This document shows positions 55,095 to 63,391 of a stretch of DNA of 64,000 nucleotides, in pieces (the stretch's first letter is position 1; each line of letters begins with the position of its first letter). A program made the position numbers and the translations under genes. Below the pieces are notes generated by a model, which saw only the letters and a program-made list of their open reading frames with translations, did not search any database and was not told the origin of the DNA. This DNA is from Chloroflexota bacterium (GTDB lineage Bacteria > Chloroflexota > Anaerolineae > UBA2200), in contig JACIWX010000001.1 in NCBI GenBank assembly GCA_014360755.1, forward strand, positions 310,001 through 374,000. Reading direction: 5' to 3'.

Positions 55095-56259
55095 CTACTT
55101 CATGATCATAGGCAGGAACACTCGTTGGGACAAGGCCGGTGTGAGTGTGCCGGTGGCTCTCGTGTTGGGGGTTGTGGTTGGGGTGCGCGTTGTCCTGACC
55201 TGATCGGTGGCCGTGGGCGTAGGCGTGGTCACAGGCGTCTGGGTGAGCGTAGGTGTGCTGGTGGGTTGCAGAACAAGATCTGTCACCTGTACGCGCAGCA
55301 GCGCTGGCGAGTTGCTGGTGGCTCCCCCCTTGCCGACGACGCGCACCCGCCACTCGCCCGGGCTGTCGGCAATCACCTGGCAGTGCTCATCGAACGTGCC
55401 ATGGAGATTCGGGCATAACTGCCGGGAGGGGCTGCTATACAGGTTCATAAAAGTCCTCCGGAAGGTTGTAGAGGTCGGCCGTGATCAACTGTCCCTGCAC
55501 CACCGGCAACCTGAACCAGTCCTCGTCTCCATTTGGGCACATGCGCACCTCGTAGGTGGCGCCTGGCACGAGTGAGTAGGCATTGGAATAGTCGTTGTTG
55601 GGCTCGTAATGGTCTTCGGCGCAGCAGAAGGTGAGAGATAAGTCATCGACGGAGAAAGTCGTCGGGTTGCTGTAGTCGTTCTGGGCTTCCACGATTACCT
55701 GCCAGGTTTCGCCAGGCAGGAGGCCCCCCGTAGGGAAGTAACCAAAAGCCCGCGGTGTCCAAGTACCGAATGGAAGGTCGTTCCATACCCACAACGTATA
55801 GGCAAATCCATCGCTGCTCCGCACGGTCAGAGTCAGCCAGTCATACCGGCCAGACTCCTCCAGAGAGCACACTCCGACCCATCCCCGGAATCTGATGCCC
55901 GCTGCAGCGAACGGACAGGTGAGGGACTGGTAGATCAAGTTGTGGTCGTTGTTGTAATAAGCCATCCGCGCCGAGTAGACTCCCGGAACGCCCCAGACAA
56001 TTGGCTGCCCCCAACCAATCGTCCGGTACGCGAGGTTGCCTGTCTCAAAGCCGCCGTTGCGCAAAAGATTATTGGTGCAGTATGGCGCAGCGGCTGAGCA
56101 AGTGCTGGGAGCGGCGTTCAAGCCGCTCCCAGCCTGGCCTTCCCTTGAGAGGGGGAAGGATTGGGAGAGGATTGGCCCTTGGGCATGGCCCACCCTCGCG
56201 GACTGGGCTAGAAGCAAGCCCAGGAGCAGAATGCTAAGGAGAATCCGCTGCTCTCTCAT
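55095..56259 (-). pseudogene. Secreted PPC-domain protein gene split by a frameshift
   Basis: Two reading frames join into one sensible protein of about 387 residues. The first (56259-55435) gives a signal peptide, a carbohydrate-binding-like domain (NLLRNGGFETG, then TLTVRSSDGFAYTLWVWND) and the first half of a PPC domain (YEPNNDYSNAYSL, GDEDWFRLPVVQGQ). The second (55448-55095) gives the second half (NLYSSPSRQLCP, GEWRVRVVGKGG), a PT linker and the Leu-Pro end QRVFLPMIMK. The shift lies at a TTTT run (55449-55452 on the minus strand). Removing one T restores the frame. This may be a true mutation, phase variation or a sequencing error. A near-complete product remains possible if slippage occurs. 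Confidence 0.75.
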
Positions 56260-56278
56260 CGTGCACCTTACTATGGCC

Positions 56279-56311
56279 AGTATAGCACAGGGGTGTCAAA
56301 AAAGCGTCAAA
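56279..56311 (-). promoter_or_regulatory. Promoter with a SARP-like heptamer direct repeat
   Basis: Read on the minus strand: TTTGACG, 4 bp, TTTGACA, 9 bp, then the extended -10 TGC-TATACT (56279-56284), 20 bases before the surface-gene start. No proper -35 lies 17 bp upstream. Streptomyces SARP activators bind heptamer direct repeats with an 11-bp period, close to 8 bp upstream of the -10. Here the period is 11 bp and the gap 9 bp. The SARP-type regulator gene ends 7 bp away. Confidence 0.55.
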
Positions 56312-56317
56312 TTCCGC

Positions 56318-59300
56318 TCAATGGGCAGCGATGATGGCGTCCTTCCAGAACCACCATCGAAATGGTGAAAGGGGGAGCTTGATCCATGGCTTGACCAGGA
56401 GGTGCAGCCGTTCGTGCGTGAGTGGCACTACGGCTGCCTCGGCGATCAGAATGCTCTCGGCTTCTGCGAACAACTGCATGCGCTGGACAGTTTCTGCTGT
56501 TCGCCGGGCTTGCTCCACCAAGGTGGTGTATGCCTGGTTTTGCCATCCTGTCTTCTGCCATTGCAGGCAGACGCGCAGGAAGTTATCGGGGTCAGGGTAG
56601 TCGGCTGTCCAGCCGCTGAGGAAAAGGTGGGAGGATTCTCTTTCTACGTTCTGCATGAAGGTGGGGAGAGAGGGTACCGCAAAAGGAACCTGGATATGGA
56701 GGCGTTCTCGCCACTGTTTTTGCACTTCGCCAGCCAGAGGCCCCGTGCGCGGATAAGCGGTACACGCCAGTCCCTGGCCAGGAAAGCCATCGCCGTCAGG
56801 GTAGCCAGCTTCTGCCAGGAGTTGCTGTGCTCGCCCTGGTTGACAAGGCAGGGCAACGCCTGGCGAATGGCCGGGCATGGTGGGTGGCACCAGCCCACCG
56901 CTGGCTGGGGAGTGGATGCCGTCTGTGGCGACATTGACGAGCCTTTCTCTATCAAGAGCCAGCGCCAGGGCCTGGCGCACACGCACATCATCAAAGGGCG
57001 GTCGCCGGGTGTTAAAGGCGAGGTACCAGGTGGTAGGGCACGGGGCGGGGGTATAGTCCTCAGCGTACGCCTGGCGCAAGCGATCCAGTTCAGCCGGTGT
57101 CAGGCCTCGCAAATCAAACAAGTCCAACTCATGTGCCTGATAGAGAGTTTTCACGGTATCTTTTCCCAAAAGGCACAGTTGCACTTGCTGCACGTTACCT
57201 TTGACAGGAATGGAATAAGCGGGGTTGCGCACCAGCGTCATGGACTCGCCACGTTTCCACGCCTCGATCTGAAAGGGCCCATTCACCACCAGGTGAGCCG
57301 GATCAGCCCAGTCCAAACCGTACTGCTCCACAACGGACTGCGGGACGGCATAAGCCACGGGAAGAGCCAGCACCTGCAGAAAATAGCCCGCGGGTTCGGC
57401 CAGTTCGACGGACAGGGTGGTGTCGCTCAGAGCGCGTACGCCAAGTTTTTCCGAGTCTGAAAGGACTCCCCCGTGATAAGCCTGAGCTCCTTGGATGTCA
57501 TACAGGGCGCTGGCCAGCGGCGCACCCATCTTTGGGTCCAGCGCTCGTTTCCAGGCGAACTCAAAGTCATGAGCCGTAACCGCGTGTCCATCGCTCCAGC
57601 GTGTATCTTCCCGTAGGTGAAAAAGGTAGCGGCGCCCCTCGTCAAGCACCTCCCAGCTTGCCGCTATGGCGGGCAGGATTTCCATCTCTGGACTCAGCTC
57701 CACCAGACCACAGAATAGCTGGTCGATCACGCCTCCGGAGGCGGTCTCGCCTGATAAGGCAGGGTCCAGGGTCGTGGGGTCCCACCACGCGACGCGAAGC
57801 GCATGTGGTGGCGCTGCCACCAGGTTCGCTGGTTGTTGTGCCAGGACCTTCTTCCATAGGGTGAACCCTTCCTCGTATGCCCGGCGTGCCTCGCGAAACT
57901 GGAAGGCATTGTGATGGGTGAGTCCCGTCTTCATCCATGTGCGAGCGGCCAGGTCAGGCAGATTCGACTCCTCCAACAATGGTAAGGCTCGATGATAGAA
58001 GCCAAGTGCCTCGCCATGAGCGCCAAGCAGCCGCGCTTGGTCTCCCGCCTGTAGGAGATAGCGGATCGCTTTTTCTGTGAGTTCTGGAGCCACCAGGCGA
58101 CCGTGCTGAAAGTGGAAGGCAAGCTCGCCAGCCAGTTCTCCCACTTGAGCCGCGTAGACATGTTCCATTGCTTGCCCCACCAAGGCGTGTAGATACTGCC
58201 TTCGCCGCAACGGAAGCCCAGCATAGACAATCTCCTGAATCTTCTGATGGGTAAAGGCATAGTCACGGCCCAGGGCATCCGGGCGCTCTTCAATGAGTCT
58301 GCAGCGGAGTAGGTCATCCAGAGCTTGCAATGTCTCTTCCGTACTATGCTGGTATGCGGCACGGAGCACGTCCAAGTCGAACTCCCCGCCAGATACAGCA
58401 GCAACCTGCAATGCTTCTTGGGATGCCTGGCTCAGCCGGTGTACCCGAACTCGCACGGCTTCGCTGACGCTAGTAGGCAGAGGGAGCTTGCCACAGCTCA
58501 ACTGGGCAAAATCCCCGCTCCATGCTCCATCCTTTGACTGCAGCGTGCCGGTCTCGAACAGCGCGTGGATCGTTTCCATAAGGAAGAAAGGATTGCCTTC
58601 CGTTTCCGCGTACAACCGTTTGGCCAGAGGTATCACTGCGTCTCCTGCGTGCGACATCTCCACGATCAATGCCTGCACGGCGGTCGCAGAGAGGCAAGCA
58701 AGTTTGAGCAAGTTGCAGTATCCCTCCTGGCACAATTCCTGCTGCAGTGTGGTTAATGGATGTCCCGGGCTGACTGATTCTGCGCGGAATGTGCCCACAA
58801 CCAAGATTGGGCAATGTGAGATGTGCCGGACAAGATAGTGGAGCAATTGCAATGTCGAATCGCTGGCCCAATGCAAGTCCTCGAGAACGACGAGCATCGC
58901 CTGGTGAGAGGACAGCTCGGCCACAAATCGGGCGACGCCATCAAAGAGATATGTCCGTTCTTCATCCAGACTGATAGGCGCTGGCAGCGCAATCCCTGGC
59001 TGGCGCTCCACCAGTTCCGGTACCAGCCGTGATACCTCGGCCAGCACCCACCCAGGGAACCGTTCCAGCTCTGCGGATGTCACCGTCTCCAAGCTGGAAC
59101 GTAGCGCCTCAGCAAGAGGCTGGTATGGCAGGTAGCGCTCGAATTCATAGCAGCGGCCCCACAGCACGCGTATCCCTCGCCAGTGGAGATGGTTAGCCAT
59201 CTCTTGGACGAGGCGAGTCTTGCCCACACCAGCCTCGCCCTCAATGAGCACAAGACTGCCTTTGCCTGCAGTTGCTGCCTGCCAGCGTTCGCGTAAAAAA

Positions 59301-60139
59301 GCTAGTTCATCTTCGCGGCCAGCCAATGGTGCAGGAGCCGCAATGGCTGGTGGGCTATATCTTCGAGATACCATGGGCACAGGAGCTGGTGCAGGGATTC
59401 GGACAGTGTCTGCAACTGAGGCCACGGGATGCCGCCCGTCCAGAATCTGTTGGTAAAGCTCAGTTGTTTCTACGGTGGGCTCAGCGCCCAGTTCTTCCTG
59501 GACGACGGTACAGCAATGTGCGTATTGTTGCAAAGCGGCATTGCGTTGTCCTAACCCGCAGTAGGCACGCATGGCTGCCCGATGTGCATCCTCTCGTAAG
59601 GGATCGTGCTGCAGCAGACGCAGTGCGTTGGCCAGTGCGGCGTGATAATTTCCTATCTTTTCGTAACCAGCTATCAGGCGCGAGAGCCCTTCCAGAAACA
59701 GACTTTGCAGCCGATAGCGTTCGTTGATCACCCAGTCATCATAAAAACCCTCGAGGAAATCGCCGCGGTAGAGCGTTGCTCCTCGTTGCACGCTGGGGAG
59801 GTCATTGGCACGTATGCAGGACTCGTATTCATCCACATCAAGCCGCAGGTCGTCCTGCGCAACAAACTGGACAGTGTACATGTCGCTGTGGATGATGCCT
59901 TCCATAGGGAAACAACGCCGGATGTGCCACAACGCAGTAGCAAGGGAACGGCGTGCTTTGTGCTCTGGTTGCTCTCCCCAGAACAAGTCCACCAGGAGAT
60001 CTCGGGATTGGGGTCGGGCGCGGTTCATCACCAGGTAGGCGAGCAGGGATTGCGCTTTGCGCGTGGCAGGCGTAGGCAAGGGCTGGTCATCCCAGCGCAT
60101 GTCCAGCGGGCCAAGAAAACGAAACTGCAAAACGGGCAC
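56318..60139 (-). CDS. SARP-ATPase-peptide-binding (SBP_bac_5) fusion regulator
   Basis: A 1273-residue protein with no signal peptide or membrane helix. It joins three parts. Residues about 1-250 are a SARP module: an OmpR-like winged helix (ARKAQSLLAYLVMNRARPQSR) plus a BTAD helical domain. About 270-770 is a STAND/AAA_16-type ATPase (Walker A GEAGVGKT, K307; VVLEDLHWAS as Walker B) with TPR-like helices. About 778-1270 is a complete family-5 solute-binding domain (VAWWDPTTLDPALSG, WEVLDEGRRYLFHLRED, TAHDFEFAWKRALDP, RRPPFDDVRVRQALALALDRERLV, ADYPDPDNFLRVCL). The GTG at 60139 was chosen because GGAAGGGGG lies 6 bases upstream and the winged helix starts there. It is probably a cytoplasmic peptide-sensing activator. 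Escherichia coli SgrR is a precedent for a binding domain in a regulator. Confidence 0.87.
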   Translation of the reverse strand: MPVLQFRFLGPLDMRWDDQPLPTPATRKAQSLLAYLVMNRARPQSRDLLVDLFWGEQPEHKARRSLATALWHIRRCFPMEGIIHSDMYTVQFVAQDDLRLDVDEYESCIRANDLPSVQRGATLYRGDFLEGFYDDWVINERYRLQSLFLEGLSRLIAGYEKIGNYHAALANALRLLQHDPLREDAHRAAMRAYCGLGQRNAALQQYAHCCTVVQEELGAEPTVETTELYQQILDGRHPVASVADTVRIPAPAPVPMVSRRYSPPAIAAPAPLAGREDELAFLRERWQAATAGKGSLVLIEGEAGVGKTRLVQEMANHLHWRGIRVLWGRCYEFERYLPYQPLAEALRSSLETVTSAELERFPGWVLAEVSRLVPELVERQPGIALPAPISLDEERTYLFDGVARFVAELSSHQAMLVVLEDLHWASDSTLQLLHYLVRHISHCPILVVGTFRAESVSPGHPLTTLQQELCQEGYCNLLKLACLSATAVQALIVEMSHAGDAVIPLAKRLYAETEGNPFFLMETIHALFETGTLQSKDGAWSGDFAQLSCGKLPLPTSVSEAVRVRVHRLSQASQEALQVAAVSGGEFDLDVLRAAYQHSTEETLQALDDLLRCRLIEERPDALGRDYAFTHQKIQEIVYAGLPLRRRQYLHALVGQAMEHVYAAQVGELAGELAFHFQHGRLVAPELTEKAIRYLLQAGDQARLLGAHGEALGFYHRALPLLEESNLPDLAARTWMKTGLTHHNAFQFREARRAYEEGFTLWKKVLAQQPANLVAAPPHALRVAWWDPTTLDPALSGETASGGVIDQLFCGLVELSPEMEILPAIAASWEVLDEGRRYLFHLREDTRWSDGHAVTAHDFEFAWKRALDPKMGAPLASALYDIQGAQAYHGGVLSDSEKLGVRALSDTTLSVELAEPAGYFLQVLALPVAYAVPQSVVEQYGLDWADPAHLVVNGPFQIEAWKRGESMTLVRNPAYSIPVKGNVQQVQLCLLGKDTVKTLYQAHELDLFDLRGLTPAELDRLRQAYAEDYTPAPCPTTWYLAFNTRRPPFDDVRVRQALALALDRERLVNVATDGIHSPASGGLVPPTMPGHSPGVALPCQPGRAQQLLAEAGYPDGDGFPGQGLACTAYPRTGPLAGEVQKQWRERLHIQVPFAVPSLPTFMQNVERESSHLFLSGWTADYPDPDNFLRVCLQWQKTGWQNQAYTTLVEQARRTAETVQRMQLFAEAESILIAEAAVVPLTHERLHLLVKPWIKLPLSPFRWWFWKDAIIAAH

Positions 60140-60245
60140 GGCAAGCCCCCTTCCTTTTCGGGGCTCCGCAGCAAATTCGATGCCGAGAGCGGTTGAGAAC
60201 AAAGGACCTGCAACTATCCAATGGCAACACACGATGCCGCTGTCA

Positions 60246-60274
60246 ATGATACCACAATCCTACCGCTTGAGCAA
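60246..60274 (-). promoter_or_regulatory. Promoter of the SARP fusion regulator
   Basis: On the minus strand TTGCTC (60269-60274), a 17-bp spacer and TATCAT (60246-60251). Transcription would begin near 60239, giving the GTG start at 60139 a leader of about 100 bases and arguing against the earlier ATG at 60232. Confidence 0.55.
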
Positions 60275-60581
60275 AATGACCTGGCGAATGGGTGTAGTTG
60301 TCCTTTGGCGGCGAATATTGCCCGGAAAAAGTGGGTGTAGTTCAACTTCGGGGCGAGAAATACCTTGCACAGCCCCAGGCGGATGAAAAGCAGCCAAGTC
60401 TGGACAAGAACAATCACTGTCAGCAGATTGGGGGAACGGATGGAACGGATTCGCTCCTCAAGTAGACGGGGCTATCTTATACTTATACCCAGCGTGGACT
60501 GTGGTCCACGCCGAGCGTGAGACTGCTCCAGGTGGACCACCCGCTGTCCACGCCAAACGTGAGAGCATCTGCTCTCCCATG

Positions 60582-60655
60582 GTCATTCTGAGCCGCGTAG
60601 CGGCGAAGAATCTCCCTCAGTTCCATGAGACCCCTCGGCTTCGCCTCAGGGTGAC
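60582..60655. repeat. Short relative of the MITE-like repeat
   Basis: The block starts GTCATTCTGAG and ends CTCAGGGTGAC, imperfect inverted ends shared with the inner arms of the elements at 1527 and 29436. It also has the AAGAATCTC and CTTCGCCTCAGG pieces. It lacks the outer GTTGAAAAA ends. Confidence 0.55.
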
Positions 60656-60703
60656 ACAGGAGACCACACCTCACCCGGGCATGGGAGCCCAGGCCCAGAT
60701 GCC

Positions 60704-60818
60704 GCCAGGGAATCAATTCCCTGGCTGAAACGAGCCAGTCGGCTAAAGCCGACTGGTGATTGGCTGCAGCCCCCTTCAGGGGGCTTCACTGTTTCAGCCA
60801 GGGATTGAAATCCCTGGC
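60704..60818. repeat. Modular palindromic element with four hairpins
   Basis: A 115-bp block of four perfect hairpins: 60704-60725 (GCCAGGGAAT arms), 60735-60756 (CCAGTCGGCT arms), 60768-60785 (AGCCCCCT arms) and 60797-60818 (GCCAGGGATT arms). All have 2-base loops. An outer inverted pair GGCTGAAAC/GTTTCAGCC (60723-60731, 60791-60799) encloses the two middle hairpins. Single-stranded, it could fold as a cloverleaf. Non-coding. Confidence 0.75.
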
Positions 60819-60972
60819 AAGCTCAATGGCAAACGCCGCCGTCCACGCTTATCCATATTCTGTCCCCAAACTGAACTACACCCACCCAAAGGAACGATAA
60901 ACTTGTTGGCCCTATGTTTGTTTTGAGCCACGGGGTTCCAATCCCAAGCCTAACCGCGAGGTCTCTGCGGAT

Positions 60973-61001
60973 TTGACACCATCCTCTATCTGTGCTACAA
61001 T
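60973..61001 (+). promoter_or_regulatory. Promoter of the serS T-box transcript
   Basis: TTGACA at 60973-60978 and TACAAT at 60996-61001, 17 bp apart. Transcription should start near 61008, right at the start of the T-box leader. Confidence 0.8.
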
Positions 61002-61009
61002 TATATTGC

Positions 61010-61253
61010 ACAGGCTATGATGGAGACAAGTAGGCACTGCCTTCGCCCTGCAGAGAGCTGCCGCAGGTGGAAAGGCGGTGGGCAACAGTGCTGAAATCCG
61101 CTCCGGAGCCGCAGGCGAAAACAGTTTTTCCTGGTTAAGCCTTGCCGGCTTGCTCCCGTTAACGAGCAAAGAGGCTTTGGGGTATGGCACCCAAGGCGAA
61201 GAAAGGTGGCACCACGAATGCCCCCTCGTCCTTTCAGGGCGGGGGGCATTTTG
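61010..61253 (+). ncRNA. T-box riboswitch (serine) upstream of serS
   Basis: A leader of about 245 bases. Stem I begins GATGGAGACAAGTAG, whose AGTA with the later GAA suits a loop-E specifier loop closed by GCACTG/CAGTGC. The candidate specifier is TCC (Ser) at 61097-61099. The T-box sequence AAGGTGGCACCACG is at 61203-61216. The terminator stem AATGCCCCC/GGGGGCATT (61217-61250) is followed by TTGTATT. The TGGC of the T-box pairs with GCCA, which requires discriminator G; both tRNA-Ser genes downstream have G. Uncharged tRNA-Ser would therefore switch on serS. The exact specifier codon is inferred. Confidence 0.88.
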
Positions 61254-61277
61254 TATTCCATCTGGAGGAGGTGCATC

Positions 61278-62546
61278 ATGATTGACCTGAAACTGATCCG
61301 CGAAAAACCTGATTACGTACGCCAAGCGATTGCCACGTTGCAAGTTACTGCGCCCATTGACGAGATCCTGGACTTGGACGAGCAGCGCCGCAATTTGCTC
61401 AGTCAAGTGGAGGCGTTGCGCGCCCGGCGCAACGAAGTCTCCAAGGAAATTGGCCGTTTGCGTGGTGGCCCTGGAACCGAGGGGCTGAAGGAAGAGATGC
61501 GCCAGGTTGGAGAGCAGATTAAAGCCTTGGACGAGCAGGTGAAAGAGGTTGAGGAACGGCTTCGGCGGGCATTGCTCGAAGTGCCCAATCTCCCACATGC
61601 AAGCGTGCCTGTGGGCAAAGACGAGAGCGAAAATGTAGTCGTGCGCACCGAAGGTGAGCCCAGGCAATTCGATTTCCAACCGCTGCCCCATTGGGACCTT
61701 GGTCCCATGCTCGACATCATTGACTTTGAGCGTGGGGTCAAGATGTCGGGCACGCGGTTTTACATCCTCAAGGGATTGGGGGCGCGCTTGCAACGAGCCT
61801 TGATCGCTTGGATGCTCGACCTGCATGTCCAGCAGCATGGCTACACAGAGATCTATCCACCGTTTATGGTGCGCGAGGAATGCCTGTGGGTGGATGGGAA
61901 GCTGCCCAAGTTCCGCGACAATGTGTACCACGATGCAGAAGAGGATTTTTGGTGGATTGGGACGGCAGAGACGCCACTGACCAATCTGCACCGTGATGAG
62001 ATCCTGCCGGCAGACAAATTGCCATTGAATTATGTGGCTTATTCTGCCTGTTTCCGCCGTGAGAAGATGAGTGCCGGGCGGGATGTGCGCGGCATCAAAC
62101 GCGGGCATCAGTTTGACAAGGTGGAGATGTATAAATTCACCACGCCAGAGAGCAGCTACGATGAACTGGAGAAGATGGTTGGGCACGCCGAGGATGTGGC
62201 GCGTCTGCTGGGCATTCCCCATCGCGTGGTCTTGATGTGCACAGGCGACCTGGGATTTGTCGCTGCCAAGAAGTACGATGTCGAAATGTGGGCGCCGGGT
62301 TGCCAGGAGTGGCTGGAAGTGTCAAGCATTTCCAACTGCGAGGACTTTCAGGCGCGGCGTGGTAACATCCGCTTTCGCCGCGAGCGTGGTGCCAAACCGG
62401 AATACGTGCATACGCTCAATGGCTCTGGACTAGCGCTGCCGCGCACGCTCATCGCGGTGATGGAGAATTACCAGCAAGCCGATGGCAGCATTGTCGTGCC
62501 CGAAGTGTTGCGGCCCTATATGGGTGGCATCGAGGTCATCCGCTGA
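61278..62546 (+). CDS. serS: Seryl-tRNA synthetase
   Basis: A 422-residue class II synthetase. The N-terminal coiled-coil arm (about 1-110; [20 protein letters not shown] and following) grips the tRNA-Ser long arm. Motif 2 appears as [15 protein letters not shown] and motif 3 near [24 protein letters not shown] is the serine-site loop. It charges tRNA-Ser in the cytoplasm. AGGAGG precedes the ATG at 61278. It is controlled by the T-box leader upstream, and two of its tRNA substrates are encoded within 300 bp downstream. Confidence 0.97.
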   Translation: MIDLKLIREKPDYVRQAIATLQVTAPIDEILDLDEQRRNLLSQVEALRARRNEVSKEIGRLRGGPGTEGLKEEMRQVGEQIKALDEQVKEVEERLRRALLEVPNLPHASVPVGKDESENVVVRTEGEPRQFDFQPLPHWDLGPMLDIIDFERGVKMSGTRFYILKGLGARLQRALIAWMLDLHVQQHGYTEIYPPFMVREECLWVDGKLPKFRDNVYHDAEEDFWWIGTAETPLTNLHRDEILPADKLPLNYVAYSACFRREKMSAGRDVRGIKRGHQFDKVEMYKFTTPESSYDELEKMVGHAEDVARLLGIPHRVVLMCTGDLGFVAAKKYDVEMWAPGCQEWLEVSSISNCEDFQARRGNIRFRRERGAKPEYVHTLNGSGLALPRTLIAVMENYQQADGSIVVPEVLRPYMGGIEVIR

Positions 62547-62561
62547 GTTTGGCACGTGTAT

Positions 62562-62590
62562 TTGACTTTCGCAGCACTCTGCGCTATACT
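62562..62590 (+). promoter_or_regulatory. Promoter of the tRNA cluster
   Basis: TTGACT at 62562-62567 and TATACT at 62585-62590, 17 bp apart, 32 bases before the first tRNA. It gives the tRNAs expression independent of the T-box. Confidence 0.7.
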
Positions 62591-62622
62591 AGGAGCACAA
62601 TGCAATATCCCATGGCGCTACC

Positions 62623-62709
<87 letters not shown>

Positions 62710-62731
62710 AGTCTGGGTGATTGAATACGTT

Positions 62732-62823
62732 GGGGAGATGCCAGAGTGGACGATCGGAGCCGCCTGCTAAGCGGTTGAGGGGGTTAGAAACTTCCTCCCT
62801 GGGTTCGAATCCCAGTCTCCCCG
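62732..62823 (+). tRNA. tRNA-Ser (anticodon GCT)
   Basis: The acceptor arms GGGGAGA and TCTCCCC pair fully. The anticodon loop CTGCTAA gives GCT, reading AGC/AGU. It has a long variable arm and a GGTTCGAATCC T-arm. The discriminator is G and CCA is not encoded. Confidence 0.95.
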
Positions 62824-62882
62824 CTGGAAGGCAGATTAGCAACAGACTTGCATTATTCGTTCTTCCAATACCGGTGAAATAC

Positions 62883-62955
62883 GCCCCCGTAGCTCAGGGG
62901 ATAGAGCGCAGCGCTGCGGACGCTGAGGTCGCAGGTTCAAGTCCTGTCGGGGGTG
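62883..62955 (+). tRNA. tRNA-Arg (anticodon GCG)
   Basis: The acceptor arm GCCCCCG pairs with CGGGGGT (one G-U). The anticodon arm CAGCG/CGCTG closes the loop CTGCGGA, giving GCG at 62916-62918, which reads CGC/CGU. The discriminator is G and CCA is encoded (62956-62958). Most bacteria use an ACG anticodon edited to inosine for these codons, so GCG is unusual. Confidence 0.9.
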
Positions 62956-62962
62956 CCAGAAT

Positions 62963-62998
62963 AAATCCCGTCTCATCACGAGGCGGGATTTGCTTTTT
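62963..62998 (+). terminator. Intrinsic terminator after the tRNA genes
   Basis: An 11-bp stem (AAATCCCGTCT with AGGCGGGATTT, one G-U pair) around 7 bases, followed by GC and five T. Confidence 0.88.
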
Positions 62999-63158
62999 CG
63001 CCATTGCGGTAGGCAAGAGAAAGATGTCAGCCGTTTGTCCGTTCTTTTTCAGGTAAAAGGCGAGAAATTCCTGTATATTTTCATCGTCTGAAGAGAGATG
63101 GCTGAATGAGTGAGGTGTATCATCTAGCGCAGCAGGAAGTTTCTTGAGGAGGTGGAGG

Positions 63159-63335
63159 ATGTTCTGGTGGTTCCGGCCATGGCGAAGACATTGGTGGCGA
63201 CGACGTTTCTGGCGGCCGTACCCTTACCGCCCGGTGGGTTGCTGGCCCATTGGGTGTTTGGGGTGGTTCATCCTGCTGATCTTAATCCTAATGGCGTGGG
63301 CACTCTTCGTAGCGTGCACACGCATGTGGTGGTGA
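63159..63335 (+). CDS. Tiny Trp/Arg-rich single-span membrane protein
   Basis: A 58-residue protein. The first half is packed with Trp, Arg and aromatic residues (MFWWFRPWRRHWWRRRFW). One hydrophobic helix follows (GWFILLILILMAWALFVA) and the tail is CTRMWW. AGGAGG sits 6 bases before the ATG at 63159, which supports real translation. Arg on the N-terminal side predicts an N-in orientation. I know no family. The composition resembles membrane-active or nucleic-acid/lipid-binding peptides, but no role can be inferred. It is followed by a hairpin terminator. Confidence 0.65.
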   Translation: MFWWFRPWRRHWWRRRFWRPYPYRPVGCWPIGCLGWFILLILILMAWALFVACTRMWW

Positions 63336-63391
63336 GGCTACTATAGGAGAGGAACGCCTAGCACAAAATATGGGAGAAAGTCTGTTGATAG

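Larger units (their letters stand above)
60290..60883. repeat. Spacer bounded by GGGTGTAGTT direct and inverted repeats
   Basis: GGGTGTAGTT occurs at 60290-60299 and 60333-60342, and inverted at 60874-60883. The second and third copies share longer similarity (GTGGGTGTAGTTCA). They bracket a gene-free segment with GTGGAC/GTCCAC inverted pairs (60490-60560), a short MITE relative and a four-hairpin palindromic element. This looks like layered insertions of small non-coding elements. No transposase fragment was recognised. Confidence 0.5.

Noticed and set aside
60290-60883. Insertion sequence bounded by GGGTGTAGTT inverted ends
   Set aside because: No transposase remnant or target duplication could be seen, so it is listed only as a repeat-bounded spacer.
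61217-61253. Stand-alone intrinsic terminator upstream of serS
   Set aside because: It is preceded by the T-box sequence and stem I features, so it is the regulated terminator of the riboswitch.
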